From positions 1-64,000 of the forward strand of contig NZ_RBLJ01000003.1 of the NCBI RefSeq assembly GCF_003634575.1: 64,000 bases of DNA, in the 5' to 3' direction. This document shows, piece after piece, positions 42,869 to 52,700 of this stretch. A model generated the notes under the pieces. The model was given only the letters and a program-made list of their open reading frames with translations. It was not told the DNA's origin and made no database searches. The translations under genes and the position numbers were made by a program. Each line of letters starts with the position of its first letter. Position 1 is the first letter of the stretch. The DNA is from Photorhabdus asymbiotica. GTDB taxonomy: Bacteria; Pseudomonadota; Gammaproteobacteria; Enterobacterales; Enterobacteriaceae.

Positions 42869-45800
42869 TCATGCTCCCTGTGTCAACAACATCGTAGAAG
42901 AAGTGGCTGGTAGAGACAGGCGCCGGGTAAAGCCTACCCCCAGGTTATCGCACAAACCAATGACGTTGCCGCGATAAATGATTTCAGCAATGAAGATCAG
43001 CGAGATAGCCGTCAAGGCGGTGCCATTATCTTGGTACTGTGCATCGATCGATTTACAGGTCAGACGATAACGTAACACGTCGCGCTCACGCTTGACTTCA
43101 CTACGGAATTTGGCGCTGTACTGAAGGTTATACAGTGTTTGGGAGACCAAATCGCTTTGCGACTTCAACCCCAGATAATATAGGTAGAACTTCATCAGTT
43201 GTTCACAGCCTTCAACCAATAACGTGGCCGGCATGATCGGATCGTTCTTGAAATGCACTTCGAATACCCAGTGCTCGGGATCAATATCCACTTCACCGAT
43301 CACCTCCCCCAAGCCAAAAGGCCCTCCGGACAGGTCAACATCCAGTACTCGGCTAAGCATGCGTGAATGTGGAGCAGAAAGTCTGCCAGTGCCTTCAACG
43401 GCATATTGCGGGCCAAAACAGGCGGCAATGTCTCCTTGCATCAGAGCATTAATATGTTGTTCGTCAAAACGTCGGCGCGAACAACGTAGTGGCGGAGTGA
43501 AGGGCTTGGCCCGTTTTGCGGCGGCAAAATACGGCGTGGTATCTATCTGCCTGACTTTGGCAATGTCGCGCATAGTGAAAAAGCCCGAATTAGCCTCCTG
43601 TTTTAACACCAAACGCTCACCGACATAGCAGTAATATTCATAGGCAATTAAGACCATGCCTCCAGCTCGCACGCAGGATTTGATATCAACCCGGCCACGC
43701 AACACCTCACCCACCTTCGGCATCTCGCTGTACATCGTGGTTTGGCTGTCTACCGCGCGGTAGCTCAATTGTCCTTTGAATAAGTGGTCGCAGCCAATGA
43801 CGGTGAAAGCCACTATCAGCGCGTGGGACGATTCCAAGACGATAAAATCCGGAGTCTTACCGTCTACCACATACCAGGCATCAACAGGGATATCGTACTC
43901 CCACTCAATGTAACAAGGCTCAAGCCGATCCTTAACCGCGGACAACGCGGTAATGCGCGAGACAAACAGGTAAGGTGGAGATGGCATGCGGGTACGTACC
44001 GGATAACAATCCACCTTGTCATACTCAGCTCCCAGCACATTCGCCACTAAACCGTCAGTCAGTTCAACAATCTGACGTTCATCAAACAATGGCGCACTAG
44101 CGACGGGGGAATGCTCGTTTAGGATGCGATTGAGCAACTGATAATAGGACTGTTCAAGGCGCAGGTACTGCAACTGAGTTTGCGCATTGCGCACCAGGTA
44201 CTTAAGCGCGGTAGCCGTAGGGGTTATCTGAGTATCAGGGTTCGCCGCAATATTCACCGCACCAGAGAAACGTGCCAGATTGGTCTCATTGATAATGAAA
44301 TCAACCAGCATTTTCTCCCCGGCGGTATAGACCGTAACTTTCAACCCCTCCGTAGCAGGTGCTATGGTTTTCGCAGGCCGGGTACGGGTGCCATCCTGTG
44401 GTTCGCGCAGGATCATATGACTGTAAGCGCGGTCAATACCGATATGATTGATCGCCGCACGCCGTAATCCCCGTGCCGGTTGCGGCCAAAACTGTGTTTG
44501 CCTTGGTAGGGAAAAATGATCTCCGACGTTATCAGCCAACTGAGTGGATTGTGCATAAATGGGCAACGCCGGCAGGTAACGCTGGGTTAGTTGCAACGCT
44601 ACCTTGATAATTCCCAACAGACCATTAGCCGCCGACAGATGACCATAGTACGCCTTCAGTGTGCCTAAGGTCAGCGGTGCCTGACGCTGCGGTGAGGCAT
44701 ATACCCGGCTCAATGCGGCCAGCTCGGTGGCAATCTCATCAGGCCGCCCACCAGCGTAAACTTCAACGTAGCCGATCTGTTCCGCAGTGCAACCCGCGGC
44801 TACCAGTCCCTGCGTCGCCGCAGCAACCATCTCCTTTTCATCGATTTTAAACGCCAGTTGGCGATCCACCGTATGACTGATTGCCAAACCTTCAACTACG
44901 GCATAAATAGGGGTAGCCTCACGCAGAGCATCCTGTTCACGCCGCAGCACCACAACACCACCACCATCTCCCACCGCTTGATTCGCCTGACATGACTGAT
45001 GATCCCATAGGACATTTTCCACCCCGCCGGCAAAACTACAGCTGGCAACAATCACGGCCTCGACTTGTTGACGGGCGAGCAGGAATTGCGCCAGCTCAAA
45101 AGCTTTGAACGGCGCGCTTTCTTCACTGTACAACGAAAACACCGGGCCATTCAGGTGCAAGTGTGCGGCAAGCCGACTCGCCACTACGTTACCAATTCCA
45201 CCAGTAATACCCTCTGGGTACGGGGCTGAACATAGACTGTCCTTCAGGATGGTTTGTAACGCCAGCACATCGGTATCAGGTAATTCAATGCCATGACTGC
45301 GCAGACTATGTTCCAGTTGCCAGCCAATTTCATTGCGTGCCTGACTACGCAGGCTGCCATAGTCCACTCCACCGGCCACAATTACGGCAATATTACGTTT
45401 ACTGCCATCTAGCGTATAACCCGCATCGAAAAAAGCTCGCTCAGCTACCGGCAATAAAAACAAATGGGAAAGTAGATATGGACTGACTACATTCGGTGGT
45501 AGTTTGAAACGTTTGCAGTCGAATTCGAATTTCTCAATGTAGGAACCCAACGGTGGTTGTTCTACCCCACGCATCGCCAACACATCAGCTCGCTGTTCGA
45601 TCCCCTGCCAACGCGTTCGCGGCAATGGATACAGATGCTGTATCCCCTGCTGTACCACTTGGTCCAAGGTATCGGTATCTTCTGTCTGCGCCAAGTGTAC
45701 GCCCACACCCACCAGCGCCAAAGGCTCGATCGCCAGCGGACGCCAGGATTCGCTTTGTGTAGCTCGCAGCCGTGGATGATCCTCACTGATCACCATATGA

Positions 45801-47119
45801 GCATTGACACCACCGAAGCCGAACGCATTAATCCCAGCACGCTTTGGTCGGCCATTGGCAGGCCACGGCAGGGCACTACGAACCACGTGTTCCAAACCAA
45901 TCTGGCCGCCCGGCGTAGTGACCAGTTGCTGAACGCCAAGGGTCGCTGGAATCAAATCGTGCTGCATGGCCAGGAGCACTTTCAACAGGCTGCCCATGCC
46001 AGACGCTGTCAGCATGTGGCCATTGTTGGCTTTGTTGGCCCCCAATAGTGGCCTCTTTTCCACGCCGTCAAAGAAGGCTTCGACCGTCGCCAATTCGATT
46101 TGATCACCTACCGGAGTACCAGTAGCGTGGCACTCGAGGTAGTCGATCTCCGGGCTGCTGTTGCGGTAGGCACGCTCCAGCGCCAATCGCTGCCCGTTGA
46201 TGTCTGGTACCAAAATATGCTTGGCACCGGCGTCGTTGGATAAACCGACCGATTCAATTACGCCATAAATTTTGTCATTGTCGCGGATAGCATCGGCATA
46301 GCGTTTAATCGCCACAATGCCAACCCCTTCACCAGCTTTCAATCCTTCAGAAGTGCGGTCAAAGGGCACCGATGCACCACCATCTGGGAAAGCCCGTAAA
46401 ACATTAAACCCTTGATTAACATAGATATGATCGGCATGACAAACAGCACCGGCCAGCATCATCTCTGCCTTGCCGCTGGCAAGGTAATCCATCGCCATTT
46501 TTATCGCGTAAAGCGCAGATGAACAGGCGGCATCCAGAGCATAACTCGGCCCCTGCAAGCCCAATGCCTGAGCGGCGATGGTGGCATTATGTCCACCGGT
46601 TATCAGGTTAAGGTCTGAATGCTCTTCTTCCGGCCAAAATTGATCAAAGCCGAAATCAGGACGCCCAATTAATTGCTGGATATATGGCGTTAATAAACGA
46701 TGGTAAAACGGATTCATCAAACGCTTACCGCTGTGCGTCGGCATACCGATGTTACCAATTAACAACCCTGTCTTTTTTAACACGGCTGGCTTATCTCGAT
46801 ATCCGCTATCATTCAGCGCTTTTGCAGCCGCATAAATCGTCCACTTAAACAAATTATCTAAAGTAAGTATTTCATTCTCAGGCAGCGCATAGCCTTTCGC
46901 ATCAAAGTGAAAATCGCGAATATGTCCATTTCGGTTATAGTTTATTTTATCAACAGTGCCTGAAATCGGATGATAATAAAGTGCAGGATCGACACCGAGT
47001 TCCTTAGCAGACAACGGGGTTGCACTATCATTTTTCAGGCAAAGATTTTCCCAGTATTTTTCAATGGTATCTGCCTCAGGAAACAGACAACCCAACCCCA
47101 CAATGGCAATATTTTCCAT
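42869..47119 (-). CDS. PfaC-type synthase: KS - CLF - DH - DH
   Basis: 1416 aa. ATG at 47119 has AGGAG 10 bp upstream. The first ketosynthase (1 to about 430) has Cys199 (DAACSSAL), ECHATGTPVGD and a GH motif (NNGHMLTAS). A second KS-like chain-length-factor domain spans about 450-870 (VIVASCSFAGGVEN). Two FabA-like hot-dog dehydratases follow: the first from MPSPPYLFVSRITAL (about 1050), the second with HFKNDPIMPATLLVEG (about 1310). This is the PfaC layout of EPA/DHA synthases. It condenses and dehydrates/isomerises ACP-bound chains from the first gene. Confidence 0.9.
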   Translation of the reverse strand: MENIAIVGLGCLFPEADTIEKYWENLCLKNDSATPLSAKELGVDPALYYHPISGTVDKINYNRNGHIRDFHFDAKGYALPENEILTLDNLFKWTIYAAAKALNDSGYRDKPAVLKKTGLLIGNIGMPTHSGKRLMNPFYHRLLTPYIQQLIGRPDFGFDQFWPEEEHSDLNLITGGHNATIAAQALGLQGPSYALDAACSSALYAIKMAMDYLASGKAEMMLAGAVCHADHIYVNQGFNVLRAFPDGGASVPFDRTSEGLKAGEGVGIVAIKRYADAIRDNDKIYGVIESVGLSNDAGAKHILVPDINGQRLALERAYRNSSPEIDYLECHATGTPVGDQIELATVEAFFDGVEKRPLLGANKANNGHMLTASGMGSLLKVLLAMQHDLIPATLGVQQLVTTPGGQIGLEHVVRSALPWPANGRPKRAGINAFGFGGVNAHMVISEDHPRLRATQSESWRPLAIEPLALVGVGVHLAQTEDTDTLDQVVQQGIQHLYPLPRTRWQGIEQRADVLAMRGVEQPPLGSYIEKFEFDCKRFKLPPNVVSPYLLSHLFLLPVAERAFFDAGYTLDGSKRNIAVIVAGGVDYGSLRSQARNEIGWQLEHSLRSHGIELPDTDVLALQTILKDSLCSAPYPEGITGGIGNVVASRLAAHLHLNGPVFSLYSEESAPFKAFELAQFLLARQQVEAVIVASCSFAGGVENVLWDHQSCQANQAVGDGGGVVVLRREQDALREATPIYAVVEGLAISHTVDRQLAFKIDEKEMVAAATQGLVAAGCTAEQIGYVEVYAGGRPDEIATELAALSRVYASPQRQAPLTLGTLKAYYGHLSAANGLLGIIKVALQLTQRYLPALPIYAQSTQLADNVGDHFSLPRQTQFWPQPARGLRRAAINHIGIDRAYSHMILREPQDGTRTRPAKTIAPATEGLKVTVYTAGEKMLVDFIINETNLARFSGAVNIAANPDTQITPTATALKYLVRNAQTQLQYLRLEQSYYQLLNRILNEHSPVASAPLFDERQIVELTDGLVANVLGAEYDKVDCYPVRTRMPSPPYLFVSRITALSAVKDRLEPCYIEWEYDIPVDAWYVVDGKTPDFIVLESSHALIVAFTVIGCDHLFKGQLSYRAVDSQTTMYSEMPKVGEVLRGRVDIKSCVRAGGMVLIAYEYYCYVGERLVLKQEANSGFFTMRDIAKVRQIDTTPYFAAAKRAKPFTPPLRCSRRRFDEQHINALMQGDIAACFGPQYAVEGTGRLSAPHSRMLSRVLDVDLSGGPFGLGEVIGEVDIDPEHWVFEVHFKNDPIMPATLLVEGCEQLMKFYLYYLGLKSQSDLVSQTLYNLQYSAKFRSEVKRERDVLRYRLTCKSIDAQYQDNGTALTAISLIFIAEIIYRGNVIGLCDNLGVGFTRRLSLPATSSTMLLTQGA

Positions 47120-47198
47120 GACAGAGTAACTCCTAAGCATGACAAAATTTCCCTGAGTACAACGTCTGCACTCAGGGGCATACCAAACTGATTTCGTT

Positions 47199-49760
47199 TT
47201 ACTCGGAAAGATTAGCTTGTGTTTTTTCCACCTGTTTCGAGTCGATTTGGGTGAATAATTCCCTCAACGCAGCCGAGACGATAAATTTGACATTATGCAA
47301 ATGGCTGTAAACATTCCCCATTGAGTTATGTAAGGTAATATCAGCAACTAGCTCTTGGGCAGTTTTGGTATTAATTCGCATAACGGCATAGAATTCCTCA
47401 CCAAATGTCAAGGCAGCATATTGTTCAATTTTACCAATTGCGCATGGCAAGCCTGCTTCATCAGATCGCTGCATTAACCAGAATAAGGGCAATTGCAGAG
47501 CAACATCATGAATAAACAGGTTGAAGGAATTAACTGGGAACTGTCCCTGTAATTCAGGCGCTACATTATCCAATCGGCATTTCAATATCAGATATTGATC
47601 ATCAATATAGATAACCTGACGTATTCCCCGGAATATGCTGCCATGGAACAACATACCGCCCTGACGCATATCACCATATAAAGGATACGTCTGGGCAATC
47701 TGAGTGTTCAAATCGGTATACAACGCTTCGCTGGCCGCAGCCCGGCAATGGATGGCGAGGAATAACGTGGCTTGATAGTGTCTGATCACACTTTTTCCCT
47801 GCTGACTAGTAATGGCAATATCTAACGCCAGCCTCTCATCCCCGCGCATATAGCTACAGTTGGGCGTCAACACCGCGGTGTAGTTGCCAATCTGGGTACC
47901 ATCAAACACAATCTCCTGCAATACACTGAAATCCATCACATCCTGAAGTTGGTAGCCCGGGAAACGCTCTTCGCAGATACGCGTCATCCAGCTGATCGCT
48001 GCGGTGGCAGGTAATACCGGGTTGTTGTTGATAACATAGTGATACAGGAACGGGTTGGCTTCCAGCGTTAGAAAACGCTCAACTTGCTCCGCATCCGGCA
48101 GCGATTTCACTCGTTGCGTAACCTTGTAGTTTTCACCACCAACAATCACCTGCTTAGATTTGGTATCAATAAATTCCTGTACGAAATAGTGGGTTCCCAC
48201 GCTACCAGGGATGATCACCATGTTGCGGGCACTATAGGAGCGTCTTAATGTGTCGTTGACCATGCCTGCGTCCCACGGTCCCCAGTTGATAGCGCGGATG
48301 ACCAGACTGTTGTCTCCTTTCAGCGGCAAGTAGGCAAATTTATTTAGGGTTTCATTAGCCATCGCATAATCGGTTTGCCCGGCATTGCCGAAATAACCAA
48401 CAACAGATGAAAACAGCACCACATGGCGCAAGCTGGCGATATCCATAATCCGGCACAGGTTTTCTAACCCTTTGATCTTAGCGTCAAACACCGAGCGCAA
48501 ATCATCCAGCGTTTTCTTCTCAATAAACTTGTCCGCCAGGTTGCCGGCACCGTGAATGATACCAGTCACTGGCCCAAATACCTGCTGAGCTTCGGCAATC
48601 GCCGCCGCAACCTGTTGCACATCGGTAATATCACAGTGCAAGTAACGGGCTTCGCCTCCAACCTGCGCAATCTCTAGCAAAGTTTGGTTAATCTCATCAG
48701 CATGTACCAACCTACTCAGCATAGTGTCGATCTTTACCGGTGTGGGCTGGATCTGCTGAGATCGCAGGTAAGCTATCGCGGCAGACTTGCGCTCATTAAG
48801 CGTAGTGGCACCCCGTGCCCATGTTGGCAAAGGTGCATCTAAATCGGTTCTTCCCAACAAGACAAAACGAGCCTGACTGCGTTTAGCCATCTCGATGACA
48901 CATTGGGCCGTGATGCCGCGTCCTCCGCCGGTCACCACAAAAACGTCTTCACGGCTGACCAAGAATGGTGCATCAATGGGTGCCTTCGTAGCAGGCGTCA
49001 GCACCAGCGTCATCCGCTCGCCATTCACACCACGACCAACTTCGGCCAAATCGGTACGGCTATCCTGTAGTTCTTCAATCAGGATCTGAGCAACATCATT
49101 AGGTTCCACCCAAACGTCGACGTCGAGAGTACGGCAGAACACGTTTTTCCACTCAATATTCAGTGATTTGGTCAAGCCGCTGATCCCGCTAGCAACCACC
49201 TCAGACAGCTCATTGTTATCCGATGTTGACAGCGCACCATCCCCACGGACGACAACAAAGAAATAACCCACATGGTTTTCATCACGGTTCAAACTGCCCT
49301 GCAAACGCTTAGCCAACAGGAACGTGGTTTCAATCGAGAGATAACCCTGCGCGCTGAATACCTTAGCCAGCGTTTTCACGCTCTGCCGTGGCGACTGAAG
49401 GTAGATCACACCATCTATCGGCCCCTGCGCCTGTTCAATTTCACTGATTGCCACATCCAATGTGGCTTCATCAACGCGGTTCAGAGCGTAGTATCTGGTA
49501 GTTTTGGCACATTTTTCATTTTTTGCTATACCCGCTCCCAAAGTCAGTATCGACACTTGCTGGCCCTGCTGTTGCAGCTGTTTAACCACTTCATCGACGG
49601 CTGTTTTGCCCTCATCCACCACCAGCCAGTGCCGAGACAACGCAAACGCCAGCGGGTAACAATCCGGGGCCGGTAACGACTGTGATATCACCGTATAACG
49701 TGCAACCTGATGTTCAACTGACGCGACCTCTTCGGCAAAAATAGACTGAACCGCAGGCAT
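47199..49760 (-). CDS. PfaA-type C-terminal half: ketoreductase - dehydratase-like
   Basis: 853 aa from ATG 49760, 5 bp after the stop of the gene before. A TTG at 49784 would overlap it. The ketoreductase has a Rossmann VTGGGRGITAQCVIEMAKR (about 280) and catalytic Ser/Tyr in FSSVVGYFGNAGQTDYAMANE (about 460). The C-terminal 300 residues form a hot-dog (polyketide DH-like) domain with NNNPVLPATAAISWM. In marine PfaA these domains follow the ACPs in one polypeptide. Here they are a separate protein that probably docks onto the first. Confidence 0.85.
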   Translation of the reverse strand: MPAVQSIFAEEVASVEHQVARYTVISQSLPAPDCYPLAFALSRHWLVVDEGKTAVDEVVKQLQQQGQQVSILTLGAGIAKNEKCAKTTRYYALNRVDEATLDVAISEIEQAQGPIDGVIYLQSPRQSVKTLAKVFSAQGYLSIETTFLLAKRLQGSLNRDENHVGYFFVVVRGDGALSTSDNNELSEVVASGISGLTKSLNIEWKNVFCRTLDVDVWVEPNDVAQILIEELQDSRTDLAEVGRGVNGERMTLVLTPATKAPIDAPFLVSREDVFVVTGGGRGITAQCVIEMAKRSQARFVLLGRTDLDAPLPTWARGATTLNERKSAAIAYLRSQQIQPTPVKIDTMLSRLVHADEINQTLLEIAQVGGEARYLHCDITDVQQVAAAIAEAQQVFGPVTGIIHGAGNLADKFIEKKTLDDLRSVFDAKIKGLENLCRIMDIASLRHVVLFSSVVGYFGNAGQTDYAMANETLNKFAYLPLKGDNSLVIRAINWGPWDAGMVNDTLRRSYSARNMVIIPGSVGTHYFVQEFIDTKSKQVIVGGENYKVTQRVKSLPDAEQVERFLTLEANPFLYHYVINNNPVLPATAAISWMTRICEERFPGYQLQDVMDFSVLQEIVFDGTQIGNYTAVLTPNCSYMRGDERLALDIAITSQQGKSVIRHYQATLFLAIHCRAAASEALYTDLNTQIAQTYPLYGDMRQGGMLFHGSIFRGIRQVIYIDDQYLILKCRLDNVAPELQGQFPVNSFNLFIHDVALQLPLFWLMQRSDEAGLPCAIGKIEQYAALTFGEEFYAVMRINTKTAQELVADITLHNSMGNVYSHLHNVKFIVSAALRELFTQIDSKQVEKTQANLSE

Positions 49761-49765
49761 AACGC

Positions 49766-52700
49766 TCAGTTGCGGTTCAGCCAAGACTTTTTTGCGCTAT
49801 CGGCCTTTGGCACAGAGGAAGTTGAAGTCACGAAGCCCAGTGTGCGCAACGGTGCTTCTGCCCTCCCCCCTTCTAACGCTTGCAGGCTATGCTGGGTCTG
49901 GCCGTTCCCCTGTTCACGAGCATTGTCGCCAATCAAGGAATCCTTCGACGCCGCCGCTTCCTCTATCGGTACATCACCTGAATTTTTACGACGAATATCG
50001 GCGATAATCTCATCGTTCATCTGTTTAAAGAACATAGAGATCTTACGGATATTACTCAGCACTTCGATATCAAAGGCTTCCAGATATTTGTTCTTCAATA
50101 CATCGTGATAAATGCCGGAGTCTGCGGAGAAGGTATCAAACATCGCGCCGAAAATTTCCAGACGTTTGATAGAGTCAATGCCAAGATCGGCCTCAAGATC
50201 CATTTCCGCATCGATCATATCCTGCGGGTAGCCGGTTTTGTCGCTGATGATGGCAACCAGTTTGCCAATGATGTTTGCCTCGGTAATTTGCTCTAACCGT
50301 TTGATTTTTAGTTCTAATTCCGGGTCACCTATACTGGGTTTAGCCAATGTAACTGGCTGATTCATCACCGGCGCGGAAGGGGTGACAAACATGGCCGGAC
50401 GCGGCTCAACAATTTCCTTCATGATCGGTGCCGGCGCGACGACAGGAGTAACCTTCGGCGTCACAACGGCAGCCACTGACTGCACGGCCTGCCCTGACTG
50501 GAACAAACTCTGCTGGGTAGCAAAATATCGCTCATGATTGGAGTGATACAACTCCAGGTTTTTTTCCAGCAACTGCACACTTTGCCCCAGACTGGACAAC
50601 ATAGTCGGCAAGTTCTGGTGATCTTGAAACTTTTCCAACAAGGTATATTGCTTGTTCAACAACGACCCCAGTAGTTGGATATACTCTTTCTGGTTGGTCT
50701 GAAACTGCTCATGCAGCTGGCTCATGACCCGCTGCGCCTGCAACAGCCCCTCCAAATTGCTATCCCCCATGTTCTCATTCAATTGATTATTTTGTTCCAT
50801 AGGATTGTCTCGCTTCTGAATTGCAACTGACGTACTTCGCTGTAAGAGTGGAGTTGGCCCCTTTGGCGATCCCGTCTGTATCACCGGCGCTGGTGGCGGT
50901 TTGGAGATGACTGGTGCTGCCACAACAGGCGCACGATTGGCCATGAACCGCTCCACCATAGCGGTGTCGCCATCACGCATCGCGCGCTCGCGCCGTGCCT
51001 GATTCTTATCTGACATGAAAAAACCTCCACTGAGCCTGAAAGTCAGATGGTTAGTTTTTTCCTCCGATGGCAGTTGTACACGGGCATGCCGATCCAAAAC
51101 ATTTAACCTGACTCCCTCTGCCAGTAACCTGGCCTGAGCCCGAGCCAGCTGTAACCTCTCCTCACCTTTATCACTGGTATTGACCGAAATGATACTGTGC
51201 TCCCTGCCATTGAGGATGTCCGCAACCAACTTACTCAATACCCCTTTTGGACCAATTTCGACAAACAGGCGGCCACCTCGTTGATAGATGGTTTCGATCG
51301 TTTCGCGGAATCGTACTGGCATAACCAATTGTTCCGCCAGCAGGCTGGCAATGTCCGCAGGTGACTGACTGTAAGGTGCCGCCGTCGCACTTGAGAACAG
51401 TGCGCACTGAGGTGACCGAAAGCTGATTTGCTCCAAATATTCACGGAATGGCGCATAAGCCGATTGGATAAATTCCGTGTGGAACGCAGCTGATACAGGT
51501 AACAGGCGGCAGTGGATTTGTCTGGCCTTCAGTTCATTATGTAGCTGGTGGATCAACGTTGTGGCCCCAGCCAGCACCACCTGCGAGGCGGAGTTATCGT
51601 TAGCAACAGTAATCTCCGGATAGAGTTCGAGTATATTTTCACGTTGTTCTAGTGTTAACGACGCCGCCAGCATTGCCCCAACGTCTGCTCCCCGGTCATC
51701 GACAGCCGACGCCGCAGCCATTCCTCGCGCCAGTGACACCCGGTAAAAATCAGCATCCGACAGCACACCAGCCGCCCATAAAGCGGTAACTTCACCATAG
51801 CTGTGGCCGGCAACAAAATCAGGGTTAAAGCCACTCTCTTTCAGAATCGCAAAATAGCCGGCGCTGATAGCCCCCAATGCCGGTTGGGCATTAGCCGTAT
51901 CGGTCAGGATAGCGTTTTGTTGTTGCCGTTCAGCGTCGGAAAACACAGGTGTGGGATAAATCACGTGTGACACCCTCTGGCCGCGCTCGTTGACCGCGAT
52001 TGCATCCAAAGCCTCCAACGCCTGACGCATTTCAGGGTAATCATTGGCAATATCACGACCCATATTGACATACTGCGATCCCTGCCCGGGGAACAACGCG
52101 ACCACTTTACCATCCAGATTTTTCGCCGAGGGCTGGTAGTAAATTCCCAGTGGGTGTTCCCAGCCACTCGCACTCTTTTGCTTTAACTGTTCCACCGCCA
52201 CCGCCATAAGTTCCGCCGCCTGTGTGGCAGACGTAGCAACAAACAGCAAACGCGCTTGATGAGGTTGCAATCCATTAAGATCCTGATGTACAAGGTGTTC
52301 GCGTAACACTTGCCCAGCAGACGACGCACTGCCAAAGCGTGCTAGCGCCGCCTCACATCGGACCAACAATTGTTGGGGGGTCTCGCCGCAGAACAGCAAG
52401 GTGACTGCTTGTCCATTCAAACGATAGGCACCACTCTGTTCCGGCTCGTACTCTTCCAGAATTGCGTGGAAATTGGTTCCGCCAAAACCGAAAGCACTGA
52501 GAGCCGCGCGACGCGGCGCACCGTTGAGAGGTCGTAACCAAGGGCGAGGCTCATTGTTGATGTAGAACGGTCCATTATCCCCGGATAGCATTTCGTCAGG
52601 CTGGCTGACGTTAATCGTAGGAGGTAACACCTTGTGGTACAGTGCAAGCGTCGTTTTAATCATTGATGCTGCCCCCGCCGCACTACGGGTATGCCCAATC